This document shows, piece after piece, positions 8,917 to 18,200 of a stretch of 43,027 nucleotides of DNA. The notes beneath the pieces are model-generated. The model was not told where the DNA came from and did not search any database. It was given only the letters and a program-made list of their open reading frames with translations. Numbering within the stretch: position 1 is the stretch's first letter; each line of letters starts with the position of its first letter. Made by a program: the position numbers and the translations under genes. This stretch comes from Pseudonocardia sp. CNS-004. Lineage in GTDB: Bacteria; Actinomycetota; Actinomycetes; Mycobacteriales; Pseudonocardiaceae. Location: NCBI GenBank assembly GCA_001942185.1, contig MKJV01000128.1, forward strand, positions 1-43,027, read 5' to 3'.

Positions 8917-9639
8917 TCAGTTGAGGTGGGGACGTAGCGCCTCGTGAACGGCCTTCGCGAGGTCGACGGCGTTGGGGGTGTCGGAGTGCACGCAGACGCA
9001 GTCGGCGCGCACCGGGATCTCGGTGCCGTCGACGGCGGTGGCGACCCCGTCGGTGACGGCGCGCAGCGCCTTGCGGGCCGACGAGGCGGGGTCGAACGCG
9101 GCGTGCTCGCGCGTGATGATCAGCGAGCCGTCCGGGCGGTAGTCGAGGTCGGCGTAGTACTCGGAGATGAACCCGCCGGGGCTCGCACCCCAGACCTTCT
9201 CGTGCACCGTGCCCGACATGCCCATGAGCGGCACGCCGAACACCGCCGCGGCGTCCGCGACGGCCTCGGCCACCTGCTCGTCGCGGGCCGCCATCCCGTA
9301 CAGCGAACCGTGCGGCTTGATGTGGTGCAGCTCCGTGCCCCGCTCGCGCAGGAAGCCCGCCAGCGCGCCGACCTGGTAGATCACGGCCGCGGTCAGCTCG
9401 TCGCGCTCCATCTTCATCTCGCGGCGGCCGAAGCCCTCGCGGTCGGGCAGCGACGGGTGGGCGCCCACCCGCACGCCGTGCTCCTCGGCGAGCGCGACCG
9501 TCCGCCGCATCACCCGCGGGTCGGAGGCGTGGAAACCGCAGGCCACGTTCGCCAGCGTGATCCACGGCATCAGTCCGTCGTCGTCGCCGCAGCGGTAGAT
9601 GCTGAAGGCCTCACCCATGTCGCAGTTGATCGCCACCAT
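8917..9639 (-). CDS. pxpA: 5-oxoprolinase subunit A (LamB/YcsF family)
   Basis: 240 residues, the usual length. The family signature is near the N-terminus: INCDMGEAFSIYRCGDDDGL, followed by ITLANVACGFHASDPRVMRR and GVRVGAHPSLPDREGFGRRE. HIKPHGSLYGMAARD and CVHSDTPNAVDLAKAVHEAL are also conserved. The fold is a polysaccharide-deacetylase-like barrel; with PxpB and PxpC it hydrolyses 5-oxoproline to glutamate at the cost of ATP. ATG at 9639 is preceded by a strong AGGAGGAG ribosome-binding site. It heads the tightly spaced pxpA-carrier-carboxylase-pxpB-pxpC series. Intact. Confidence 0.93.
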   Translation of the reverse strand: MVAINCDMGEAFSIYRCGDDDGLMPWITLANVACGFHASDPRVMRRTVALAEEHGVRVGAHPSLPDREGFGRREMKMERDELTAAVIYQVGALAGFLRERGTELHHIKPHGSLYGMAARDEQVAEAVADAAAVFGVPLMGMSGTVHEKVWGASPGGFISEYYADLDYRPDGSLIITREHAAFDPASSARKALRAVTDGVATAVDGTEIPVRADCVCVHSDTPNAVDLAKAVHEALRPHLN

Positions 9640-9674
9640 GGCTCCTCCTGATTGCCTCCGCTTCGCTCCGGCGT

Positions 9675-9775
9675 GCTCGCGGGCCCCTCAGGCGCCGCCC
9701 TGCTCCTCCGGTGCTCGGTCGCTCGTTCCTCGCTCCCTGCGCTCCTCCCCCGCAGGACGCCGCCGGCCCGCGAGC
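9675..9775. repeat. Inverted repeat between the CoxL-type gene and pxpA
   Basis: GCTCGCGGGCC (9675-9685) is repeated as GGCCCGCGAGC (9765-9775), an 11-bp perfect inverted repeat with a 79-nt loop that fills most of the 142-bp gap. It could be a remnant repeat element or act on read-through into pxpA. Confidence 0.35.
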
Positions 9776-9781
9776 CGTCGG

Positions 9782-12163
9782 TCACTGTGTGCTGGCAGTG
9801 TTACCCGCTCCGCTGACGGCTCGCCAGACCTTCTCGGGAGTGATCGGCATGTCGAGGTGCGTGACCCCGAGGTGGGCGACGGCGTCGATCACCGAGTTCA
9901 CCACGGCGGGTGACGAGCCGATCGCCCCGGACTCGCCGATCCCCTTCACCCCCATCGGGTTGGTCGGCGACGGGGTGACGGTCTGGTCGAGGGTGAAGCT
10001 CGGCAGGTCCACCGCGGTCGGGAAGTGGTACTCGGCGAGCGTGGCCGTCGTCGGGTTGCCCGCGGCGTCGTAGCCGGCCTCCTCGTAGAGCGCCTGCGCC
10101 ACCCCCTGGGCGATCCCGCCGTGCAGCTGCCCCTCGACGATCGCCGGGTTGACGATCGGGCCGCAGTCGTCCACGGCCACGTAGCGGCGGATCCCGACGC
10201 GGCCGGTCAGGGTGTCGACCTCGGCCACGCAGATGTGCGTGCCGAACGGCCACGTGAAGTTCGGGGGGTCGAAGTGGTGGTCGGCGGTGAGGTTCGGCTC
10301 CATCCCTTCGGGCAGGTTGTTCGCGAGCGACGCGGCGAGCGCGACCTCCTGGATCGTCACCCCGGGACCCGCGGTGCCCGCCACCCCGAACCGGCCGCCG
10401 ACGAACTCCAGGTCGTCCTCGGCGGCCTCGAGCAGGTGCGCCGCGATCGCCCGGGCCTTCGCCGCGACCTTCCCCGCCGCCACGTGCACCGCGACCCCGC
10501 CGACCGGCAGGCTGCGCGACCCGTAGGTGTCCCGGCCGAACGGCGCGACGGCGGTGTCACCGTGCAGCACCTCGACGTCGTCGGGGTGCACGCCGAGGGC
10601 GTCGGCGGCGATCTGCGCCCACACCGTCTCGTGGCCCTGACCGTGCGGGGAGGTGCCGGTGACGACCTCGACCTTGCCGCTCGTCGTCATCCGGACGGTC
10701 GCGGCCTCCCAGCCGCCGCTCTGCAACCGCACCCCCGCGGCGACCTTGGACGGCGACAGCCCGCCGCTCTCGGTGAAGTTGCCGATCCCGATGCCGAGCT
10801 GCACGGTGTCGCCCGCCTCGCGGCGCTCACGCTGCTCGGCGCGCAGCCGGTCGTACCCGACGAGATCCATCGCCTTGCGCATGGCCGCCTCGTAGTCGCC
10901 CGAGTCGTACATCACGCCCGACGGGACGGTGCGCGGCTCGGAGAACGGCGGGATGAGGTTGCGCAGCCGGACCTCGGCCGGGTCCAGCCCCAGCTCGCGC
11001 GCCAGGTCGTCCATGATCCGCTCATGGGCGTACGCCGCCTCGGAGCGACCGGCGCCGCGGTAGGCGTCGGTGGGGGTGAGGTTGGTGAACACGCCCTTGC
11101 ACTCGAAGGAGTAGGCGCCGAAGTCGTAGAGGCCGCAGTAGGTGAACGCCCCGAAGACGGCGATGCCCGGGGTGAGCAGCTGCAGGTAGGCGCCCATGTC
11201 GGCGAGCAGCTCCACCCGCATCCCGAGGATCTTCCCCTCGCGGGTCGCCGCCACGGCGATCTTCTGGACCTGGCCGCGCCCGTGGGTGGTGGCGATGTGG
11301 TTCTCCGAGCGGGTCTCGGTCCACTTCACCGGCTTCCCGAGCCGCCGCGCCAGCACGAACGCGAGCGCTTCCTCGGCGTACACGTTGAGCTTGGAGCCGA
11401 ACCCGCCGCCGACGTCCGGGGCGACGACGCGGATCTTGCTGTCGGACACCCCGCAGATCAGGGCGAGCAGGTCGCGCACGAAGTGCGGCACCTGGGTGGA
11501 GGTGTAGACGGTGAACGCGCCGCCGACCGGCTCCGGGACCACGACGACCGCACGCGGCTCCATCGCCGAGGGCAGCACCCGCTGCTGCAGGTACCGGCCT
11601 TCCACGACCACGTCGGCCTGCGCGAAGGCACCCTCGACGTCGCCGACGGCCAGCGGCCACGTGTAGCAGTGGTTGGTGCCCAGTTCCTCGTGGACGAGCG
11701 GGGCACCCGGTTCGAGCGCCGCCTCGATGTCGACGACCGCCGGCAGCTCGTCGTACCCGACCTCGACCAGGCCGAGCGCCTCCTGAGCCGTGCGCGGGTC
11801 GGTGGCCAACACGACGGCCACCCCGTCGCCGACGTGGTTGACCTCGTGGACTGCCAGTGGCGGGTGCTCCGGGACCTTGATGTCCTCGGTGACCGGCCAG
11901 CCGCACGGCAGCCCGATCGCGAACTCGCCCGCCAGGTCCGCGCCGGTCAGCACGGCCACCACTCCGGGCAGCGCACGGGCGGCCGCGGTGTCGATCGCGC
12001 CGATCCGGGCGTGGGCGAGGGGGCTGCGCAGCACCGCCATGTGGAGGGTGCCTGCCGGGACGATGTCGTCGGTCCAGGTAGCCCTCCCGGTGATCAGCGC
12101 GGCGTCCTCGCGGCGCGGCACGCTCTGCCCGACGAAGGTCGGAGGCTCGGCGATCTGGGTCAT
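9782..12163 (-). CDS. Molybdenum-cofactor hydroxylase large subunit, form II CoxL type
   Basis: A 793-residue xanthine dehydrogenase / CO dehydrogenase family large subunit. It begins VGQSVPRREDAALITGRATW and contains the aldehyde-oxidase hammerhead domain, then VVAPDVGGGFGSKLNVYAEE and, about residue 366, AYRGAGRSEAAY. AYRGAGR is the form II CoxL signature; true CO dehydrogenases carry AYxCSFR. The Moco-site Glu is in GVKGIGESGAIGSSP near residue 745. Such enzymes hydroxylate aldehydes, purines or N-heterocycles, so CO oxidation is unlikely. Electron-transfer partners (2Fe-2S CoxS and FAD CoxM) are absent here. I prefer ATG at 12163, behind GAGGAG, over a GTG at 12211. It is followed by the pxp module, suggesting it makes the substrate for ring opening. 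Confidence 0.9.
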   Translation of the reverse strand: MTQIAEPPTFVGQSVPRREDAALITGRATWTDDIVPAGTLHMAVLRSPLAHARIGAIDTAAARALPGVVAVLTGADLAGEFAIGLPCGWPVTEDIKVPEHPPLAVHEVNHVGDGVAVVLATDPRTAQEALGLVEVGYDELPAVVDIEAALEPGAPLVHEELGTNHCYTWPLAVGDVEGAFAQADVVVEGRYLQQRVLPSAMEPRAVVVVPEPVGGAFTVYTSTQVPHFVRDLLALICGVSDSKIRVVAPDVGGGFGSKLNVYAEEALAFVLARRLGKPVKWTETRSENHIATTHGRGQVQKIAVAATREGKILGMRVELLADMGAYLQLLTPGIAVFGAFTYCGLYDFGAYSFECKGVFTNLTPTDAYRGAGRSEAAYAHERIMDDLARELGLDPAEVRLRNLIPPFSEPRTVPSGVMYDSGDYEAAMRKAMDLVGYDRLRAEQRERREAGDTVQLGIGIGNFTESGGLSPSKVAAGVRLQSGGWEAATVRMTTSGKVEVVTGTSPHGQGHETVWAQIAADALGVHPDDVEVLHGDTAVAPFGRDTYGSRSLPVGGVAVHVAAGKVAAKARAIAAHLLEAAEDDLEFVGGRFGVAGTAGPGVTIQEVALAASLANNLPEGMEPNLTADHHFDPPNFTWPFGTHICVAEVDTLTGRVGIRRYVAVDDCGPIVNPAIVEGQLHGGIAQGVAQALYEEAGYDAAGNPTTATLAEYHFPTAVDLPSFTLDQTVTPSPTNPMGVKGIGESGAIGSSPAVVNSVIDAVAHLGVTHLDMPITPEKVWRAVSGAGNTASTQ

Positions 12164-12353
12164 CTGGCGCGGCTCCTCACTCGACGGAACCCCCAGGGTG
12201 TTCTGGATCACGTCCCACGGGAAGAGGCGAGCGCCCGATTCACCCGGCCGCCGCCGACCACTCGGTGGGTGCCGCGACGCGCCGCTCGGTGAGCTCGGAC
12301 TCGGTCACGGCTCCCAACCCGACCTCGCGCGCTCACGCCTCGGGAGATCACCC

Positions 12354-12375
12354 CCTCCCGCCATGGTCGGGGAGG
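12354..12375 (-). terminator. Weak hairpin downstream of the Hsp70 gene
   Basis: CCTCCC (12354-12359) pairs with GGGAGG (12370-12375) across a 10-nt loop, 13 bp after the Hsp70 stop. There is no T run. The rest of the 12212-12388 gap shows no gene. Confidence 0.25.
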
Positions 12376-12388
12376 TTGAGGTCGGGGA

Positions 12389-14884
12389 TCACGCCTTTCG
12401 GATCGTGCTGAACGGGTCGACGTCGCCCGGTGGTTCTCGCAGCAACCGACGCAGCCGTGCGTTGATCGTGCGCAACTGGTTGATCTCGCCGCTGTGGATC
12501 GCGGCATGACCTTGGGCGATCAGTTGATCGGCTTGTACGGGGTCCGTCATCTCGCCTCGATGCTCACACAGCCCGTCGAAGACGAGCACCGGGAGCTCGC
12601 CGGTGCGGTCGAGCATCGACATCAGGATGCGGCGCAGCTCGCCCATCCGTTGCCGCAGCAGGTCGGGTTCGCGGCTGTCGATCGCTTGGCGGACGGCGAT
12701 CTCGTTCTGGTCGAACTCGCGCCGGTACAGGTCTTCGTCGAGGTCGTCGACGAGCCGGCGCGTGTGCTCGAGGAGCTCATTGGCCTCAGCGACCAGCCTG
12801 GGCCACATCAGTTCGTCCTCGACCTCGTCGATGGCGGCACGCAGGTCGCGCAGCCGCTGACCGGCTGCGATGGCGGCATCCGGATCGCCTGCTGCGACGT
12901 CGACGAGGTTCTTGGTGTCGTCGACGGTGTGCTCCTGGTCGATCCGATCGAGCAACAGCTCGGCGGTCGGGCCGCCGTACTGCGCCTGTTGGCTTCGGAT
13001 CTCATCCAACCGCTGCAGCTCCTCATGGGTCTGCTGCCGCAGGTCGCTCGGGTCCGGCGCCTGTTCCGTGTTGAGGTCGATCACGTTCTCGAACTCGGTG
13101 TCGAGGTAGGGCACGTAGGCTCGGGCGATCATCATCCGGGACGTGTCGATTTCGAGGGTGAGTTCGATGTCGCTGCCTTGCGGCACGCTGCGCTCGATCT
13201 GGTCGGTGGTGATGTCGAGCCGGCCGATCGTCCGGTTGCGATCGGCGCGAGCGTGCTCGCCTTCCAGAACCGGAATTCGGATCAACCCGCCGGTGGCGCC
13301 GCGATGGACGGCCACAGTGGTGCGCAGCCGCTTCCGCCCGCGGGTCGGCAGCGGGGTGTTGCGTGCGATCAACGGCTCGGTGGTGTTGTCGGCGAAACCG
13401 ACGCTGAGGGTGTGGATCAGTGGCGGCTGGGTGTCGATCGCGCCGACGGTGTAGGTCAGGGTGTTCGGTGTGACCTCGCGCAGGCGCCCGGTCGCGTCGG
13501 CGATCTCGATCGTGTAGGTGTTGGTACGGCCGGTCTCCGCCCAGATCGTCGTGGCGAACACCCCGTTGTCGGCGACGGACACCTTTCCGCTGCGCCATGG
13601 CGGCCGGGCGGCCGCGTTGACCAGTTCGACGGTCAGCTCCTCGAGAACGGCGTCGTCCGGGCCTTCGAGCCGGCCGACCACCAGCGACTCCCGATCGGGC
13701 CCGACCGGCTGGTACTCGAGCCGGACGGTGAATCCGCCCCGGGGCGCACTCGGCGCCGCCGTCTGTGGAATCCGCTGAGTGCCCGCGAAGATCGCGGCGC
13801 CCCGCGCCACGACGGTCAGCGGGTCCTGGCTGATGTCGAGCTCGATACCGAGTCCGAGATCGTCGTCCCGCAGGTACTCGCGCAAGGAGGGCGCGAGGGT
13901 GGGGCCGCCGACCAGGATCAGCTTGTCGATGTCGGTGGGGGCCAGGCGCGCTTCCTCCAGTGCCTTGCGGCACAGGTTCACCGAGCGGGCCAGCAGTGGC
14001 TCGGCGAGCCGCTGCACGTCGGCGCGCTGGAGCTCGTAGTAGAAGTCGAGCCGTCGACCGGTGCCGTCGTCGAGCTCGACCTCGATGTCCGCCGACGACG
14101 CCCGCGACAGCTGGATCTTCGCCTTCTCGGCGTTGATCTTCAACTTGTTCACGACGGGGTTCCAGCGCGCGCTGCCACGAGCCAGGTCGGGCAGCCCGAA
14201 CTCACTGCGGACCGCGGGAATCAGCAGTTCGTCCACGATGCGCCAGTCGATCAGCTTGCCGCCGAGGTAGTTGTCACCGCGGTGGTTGAGCACGGTGAAC
14301 TCGCCGTCGCGCAGCTGGATGATCGCCGCATCGAACGTGCCGCCGCCCAGGTCGTACACCAGCCACCGGGCATCCTCGTCGGCGGACTGGAACCCGTACG
14401 CCAACGCGGCCGCGGTCGGCTCCTGCAGCAGCGGCGACAACCGCAGGCCGGCCTCCTCGGCGGCAGCACGCGTCGCGTCGCAGGCGCTCATGTCGAACGC
14501 GGCCGGCACGGTCACCACCGCCGACTCGATGTCCTCGCCGAGCCGCTGCTGGACATCCGCGCGGACCGACTTGAGCACCTCGGCCGACAGCTGCGTCGGG
14601 GTGAGGACACGCCCACTTGCCCCGAAGGTCACGGACTGGCCTGCCGTTCCCATGCGCAGCTTGAACTCGACCGCGGTGTTGTCCGGGTCGGACTCGGCGC
14701 GGTCCCGTGCTGCCCGGCCCACGCGCAGCCGTCCACGCCGGTCGATCCACACCGCTGACGGCGTGGTGTCGGTGTCCTCGTTGTTCTTGATCACCTCGGC
14801 GTCCACTCCGCGCAGCACGGCGATCGCGCTGTTGGTCGTGCCCAGGTCGATCCCGAAATCGATCGTCGATCGGTCCATGATCAT
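12389..14884 (-). CDS. Divergent Hsp70-family chaperone (DnaK-like ATPase, novel C-terminus)
   Basis: 831 residues. The actin-like ATPase half is complete: DFGIDLGTTNSAIAVL (phosphate 1, residues 9-24), VVTVPAAFDMSACDATRAAA, VYDLGGGTFDAAII (phosphate 2, near 176), and LILVGGPTLAPSLREYL (adenosine motif, near 320). After residue ~385 it departs from DnaK: a beta-rich stretch (FTVRLEYQPVGPDRESLVVG, TYTIEIADATGRLREVTPN) replaces the usual substrate-binding domain, and the last ~220 residues are charged and helical (RRLVDDLDEDLYRREFDQNE). No DnaK-type C-terminal motif is present. ATG at 14884 overlaps the GrpE-like stop (ATGA); a second ATG at 14878 is possible. It is unlikely to be the housekeeping DnaK and probably serves the Sel1-repeat protein of the same operon or that protein's clients. 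Intact. Confidence 0.88.
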   Translation of the reverse strand: MIMDRSTIDFGIDLGTTNSAIAVLRGVDAEVIKNNEDTDTTPSAVWIDRRGRLRVGRAARDRAESDPDNTAVEFKLRMGTAGQSVTFGASGRVLTPTQLSAEVLKSVRADVQQRLGEDIESAVVTVPAAFDMSACDATRAAAEEAGLRLSPLLQEPTAAALAYGFQSADEDARWLVYDLGGGTFDAAIIQLRDGEFTVLNHRGDNYLGGKLIDWRIVDELLIPAVRSEFGLPDLARGSARWNPVVNKLKINAEKAKIQLSRASSADIEVELDDGTGRRLDFYYELQRADVQRLAEPLLARSVNLCRKALEEARLAPTDIDKLILVGGPTLAPSLREYLRDDDLGLGIELDISQDPLTVVARGAAIFAGTQRIPQTAAPSAPRGGFTVRLEYQPVGPDRESLVVGRLEGPDDAVLEELTVELVNAAARPPWRSGKVSVADNGVFATTIWAETGRTNTYTIEIADATGRLREVTPNTLTYTVGAIDTQPPLIHTLSVGFADNTTEPLIARNTPLPTRGRKRLRTTVAVHRGATGGLIRIPVLEGEHARADRNRTIGRLDITTDQIERSVPQGSDIELTLEIDTSRMMIARAYVPYLDTEFENVIDLNTEQAPDPSDLRQQTHEELQRLDEIRSQQAQYGGPTAELLLDRIDQEHTVDDTKNLVDVAAGDPDAAIAAGQRLRDLRAAIDEVEDELMWPRLVAEANELLEHTRRLVDDLDEDLYRREFDQNEIAVRQAIDSREPDLLRQRMGELRRILMSMLDRTGELPVLVFDGLCEHRGEMTDPVQADQLIAQGHAAIHSGEINQLRTINARLRRLLREPPGDVDPFSTIRKA

Positions 14885-15267
14885 CCCCCTGCGCCGTCGG
14901 GTGTCGGCGCCTGGCCGGCATCGGGACCGGCGACGACGATCTGGCCACGCTGCGTGATGTTGCCGTTGATGTACACCGTCGGAGTGATGGTCTCGACCAC
15001 CGTTTCTCGACCCACCTCACTGCTCACCGAATAGGCCACAACGTCCACGGACTGACCGGCGTCGAACGGTTCACCGGTATGGTCCTGAACGTGGACACCT
15101 GCATCGTGCAAGGCGTCCGCCATCGAGGTCAGCTGCCTTTTCAGGGATCGCATCAGCTTCGCCGAATTCTCTGTCTCATCGGGCTCGTTCGCCGCGAGTT
15201 TGCCGCGTAGCCGCCACACACCGGTCGCCAACTCGACCAGCACGGGCGTGAAGTCCGTTCCGTTCAT
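14881..15267 (-). CDS. GrpE-like nucleotide exchange factor (short, divergent)
   Basis: 128 residues. A short N-terminal helical part (LVELATGVWRLRGKLAANEP, SLKRQLTSMADALHDAGVHV) leads into a segment that lines up with the GrpE beta-domain: HTGEPFDAGQSVDVVAYSVS matches the GrpE region containing VPFDPNVHQA, and ETITPTVYINGNITQRGQIV matches the GYxLNGRxIRxAxV strand pair. The long GrpE coiled coil is missing. GrpE releases ADP from Hsp70, and this gene directly precedes and overlaps an Hsp70 gene, so the pairing supports the assignment. A Gly/Pro-rich tail (PDAGQAPTPDGAGG) follows. ATG at 15267, 24 nt after the Sel1-protein stop. The assignment is my own alignment by eye. Confidence 0.7.
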   Translation of the reverse strand: MNGTDFTPVLVELATGVWRLRGKLAANEPDETENSAKLMRSLKRQLTSMADALHDAGVHVQDHTGEPFDAGQSVDVVAYSVSSEVGRETVVETITPTVYINGNITQRGQIVVAGPDAGQAPTPDGAGG

Positions 15268-15291
15268 GTCTCCCTCTTGGCCCCTCGGTGC

Positions 15292-18200
15292 CTACGCCGG
15301 CCTGGTGCCCTTCTGCCAACCACGTTGCTTCAGTTCGGCCACGGGCGGGTACTGCATCGCCCTCGATTCTTCCGCGTTGCCCGTCGAGGCCCCGACGACG
15401 AGGGAGATCACCAAGGTGAGGAGACCGACGATCCCGATCACGAATCCCGCCGTCGATCCCGACGAGGCGAGGGCGAAGATGAACCCCAAGAGCATGCACA
15501 TGAATCCAAGGGCGCCGAAGCACCCGGCGCTGGATTTGGTTTTCTGGGCCGGTTGGTGCGCGGTCCAACACTCTTCGCAACGCGGCACCTCGACGGTGGT
15601 GGACCGATACCTCTTCGAGTTCCAGTGGTGGGTCACATCTCCATACATCGGGATGTTGTAGGCCCGTCCGCCAACCGCTGATCGTTCTTTGCAGAACCAG
15701 CACGTCGTCGCAACGGCGCGTTCGCCCCGGATCCGGGTCAACGTCGCGATCTGCTTGTCGATGTACTCGGTGGCGTCCTTGCCGACGGCGAGTGCTTGGC
15801 CCGGTCCAGCAGCTCTGCGGTGGGCGACAGCGCGCCGGTCTCGTTGAAGGTCGCCACCGCGCACGACGCCGCGGACCTGGCGACCAGATCACGTGCTCGG
15901 GCCATCCGCTCGTCGTCGGGTTCGGCGCTCGCCGGATCCGGGCGAACAGGGGCTCGGCCTGCTCGAGCAACTGCTGCGACTGGGTCGTTCCGGCCTGCGG
16001 GTCGGCCTGAGTTGCGCCGGTCGCCTTCTCGGCCAGCGCGAAGATGAGCGGCGTGGCGATCGCGGCCAGTGTTCGGCGAGTCGAGAACGGGTCTGCTCGG
16101 TGGTGGCGATGGGGGTGAGCCGCTCCAGGAGCGCCTCTGCCGCGGCGGCGTCCTCGGTCTCGTTGTAGTGCCGGATCTCGCACTGCAGCGCGGCGTACAC
16201 GAGATCGTCGTGCGCGCCGCTGCGGACCGGATCGGTCGCCGGCCGGAGCCGGTCGATCGCCTGCAGGAACAGCCGGGTCCGGTCCACCGCACGGTTGGCT
16301 GCCGCCGACCCCTCGCCCGGCTCCTTCGCCGCGTGGGCGAGCTCGTCGTCGGCGATCGACTTGACGCGAGCGGCGAGCGTGCGAGCCGCCGATCCGCGAG
16401 CGTCGTCGATCAGCGCGGTGGTGAACGCGCTGTCGGGATGGCCCGCCTCTTGGGCGAAGCCGTCGAACACCGCGACGTGCACGTCGACGGCAGCGGTGTC
16501 GTCGTCCTCCGCGGCACGCACGATCCGGCCGGCATGCACGGTCAACAGCGCTCGTGGCAGCTCGGCGCGCAGCTCGTCGACCGCCGAGGGAAGCAGCCTG
16601 CGCTCGTCGATCCGAGCCGCCCGGGCCAGCACCCGTTGCCACACCGCGTTGCTCACGATCGCTGCGTCCCACGCGGTCAACGCGTCCAACCAGGTTGCTA
16701 CCGGCACACCGCCGGGCGTCTCCAGCGCCTGGATGTGACGCAGGATCGCGATGTTGTGGGCGGCGATCCCGGCATCGGCGCCGTCGCCGTTCACCTGGTC
16801 CAGCCACACCTGCGCCGCGCCGTCCACATCACCTGCGGCAAGTCGCGCGATCGCCGGGTCGGCGCGATCGTCCGACCAGAGCCAGAACCATTCCTGCACC
16901 AGTCGTTGCACCGGTTCGCGCAGCTGGTTCAGCGCGGCCTTCACGTCGGCCAGCTCCGGCGTCGGTGTCACCGGCAGGACGGCCTTCTCGTTCGACAGCG
17001 GCGCCCCCAGCTTCGCGCCGGCCTCCAGCTCGGTCGTTCGTCGGGCGAGCCCACGACGGTCCACCGCCACATCCAGCCCCGCCAGCCGGAACGCATTGCG
17101 CCGGTACGGCGAGTCGGCGACCAGTGAACCCAGCAGCGCCGACACGCCCGTCGAATCCGACCGCGACCCGCCGAGGTCCGATGTCGGGACCGGTGCCGAC
17201 CTCCGCACGTGCGCGGGAACGACCGTCCGCTCGACCACGGGTGGCGCCGAATCCGTGCTCGCGGTTCCGCGCAGCCGAGCGAGGTTCTGCTTTGCCGTGG
17301 CCTCACCAGCTGCGGCGCCACGTTCGTACCATTCCAGGGCCGCCGCCTGATTCCGACCTTCGAGCAGCACGCCGAGGTTGTTCATCGCGAGTACCACACC
17401 GGCGGCAGCGGCCTTTTCATACCACATCGCCGCCGCCTGCCGATCCTTGTTGTGGAGCAGGTGCCCCATCTTGTAGCAGGCGTCCGCGTGACCACCCTTC
17501 GCAGCCTTCTCGTACCAGTTTCGCGCGGCGTCGAGATCGGGCGGATCGAACTTGAAATGGTAGAGCAGGCCCAGGTTGTAGTGCGCCCAGACGTCACCGC
17601 GCGCGGCGGCCTTTTCGTACCACTGGCGCGCGGTCGCGGTGTCGCCGGCGTCGTGGTAGATCCTGCCGATCTCGTTCATCGCCCAGGAGTCACCGACGTC
17701 CGCGGCCTGCCCGTACCAACGCTTCGCGGTGTCGAGATCTGGCGGCTCGGCTTTCTGGGCGAGCTCGCCGAGCGCCTTCATCGCCGCAACGTTGCCGTTG
17801 TCCGCAGCCTTCTCGTACCACCGCTTCGCGGTGTCGAGGTCGGGTGGATCGAGCATGAACCGGTGGAGCTGGCCCAGGTTGAAGTTCGCCAGATTGCAAC
17901 CGTGCGCGGCGGACTTCTCATACCACCCGCGAGCGGGCTCGAATTCCTTGTCGGCGTAGTGGAAGCCCCCGACCTCGTTCATCGCATCGGCGTGGCCACC
18001 GGCCGCGGCCTTCTCGTACCAGCGCTTCGCGGCGACCCGGTCCGGCGGGACGATCTTGTTCTGGTACAGGGAGCCGAGACTGTACATCGCGGCAACGTCG
18101 CCGAGGGCGGCCGCCTTGCCGAACCATTCGCGCGCGGCGTCGAGATCCGGCGGATCGGCTTGCCGCGCAAGCTCGCCGAGCGCGTTCATCGCCCCGGCGT

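Noticed and set aside
9782..12163. Aerobic CO dehydrogenase (form I CoxL)
   Set aside because: The active-site motif is AYRGAGR and not AYxCSFR, and CoxM/CoxS are missing.
10025..14758. Two ~755-codon plus-strand open frames across the CoxL-type and Hsp70 genes
   Set aside because: They are antisense to proteins with complete family signatures and have His/Arg/Gly-rich composition typical of shadow frames.
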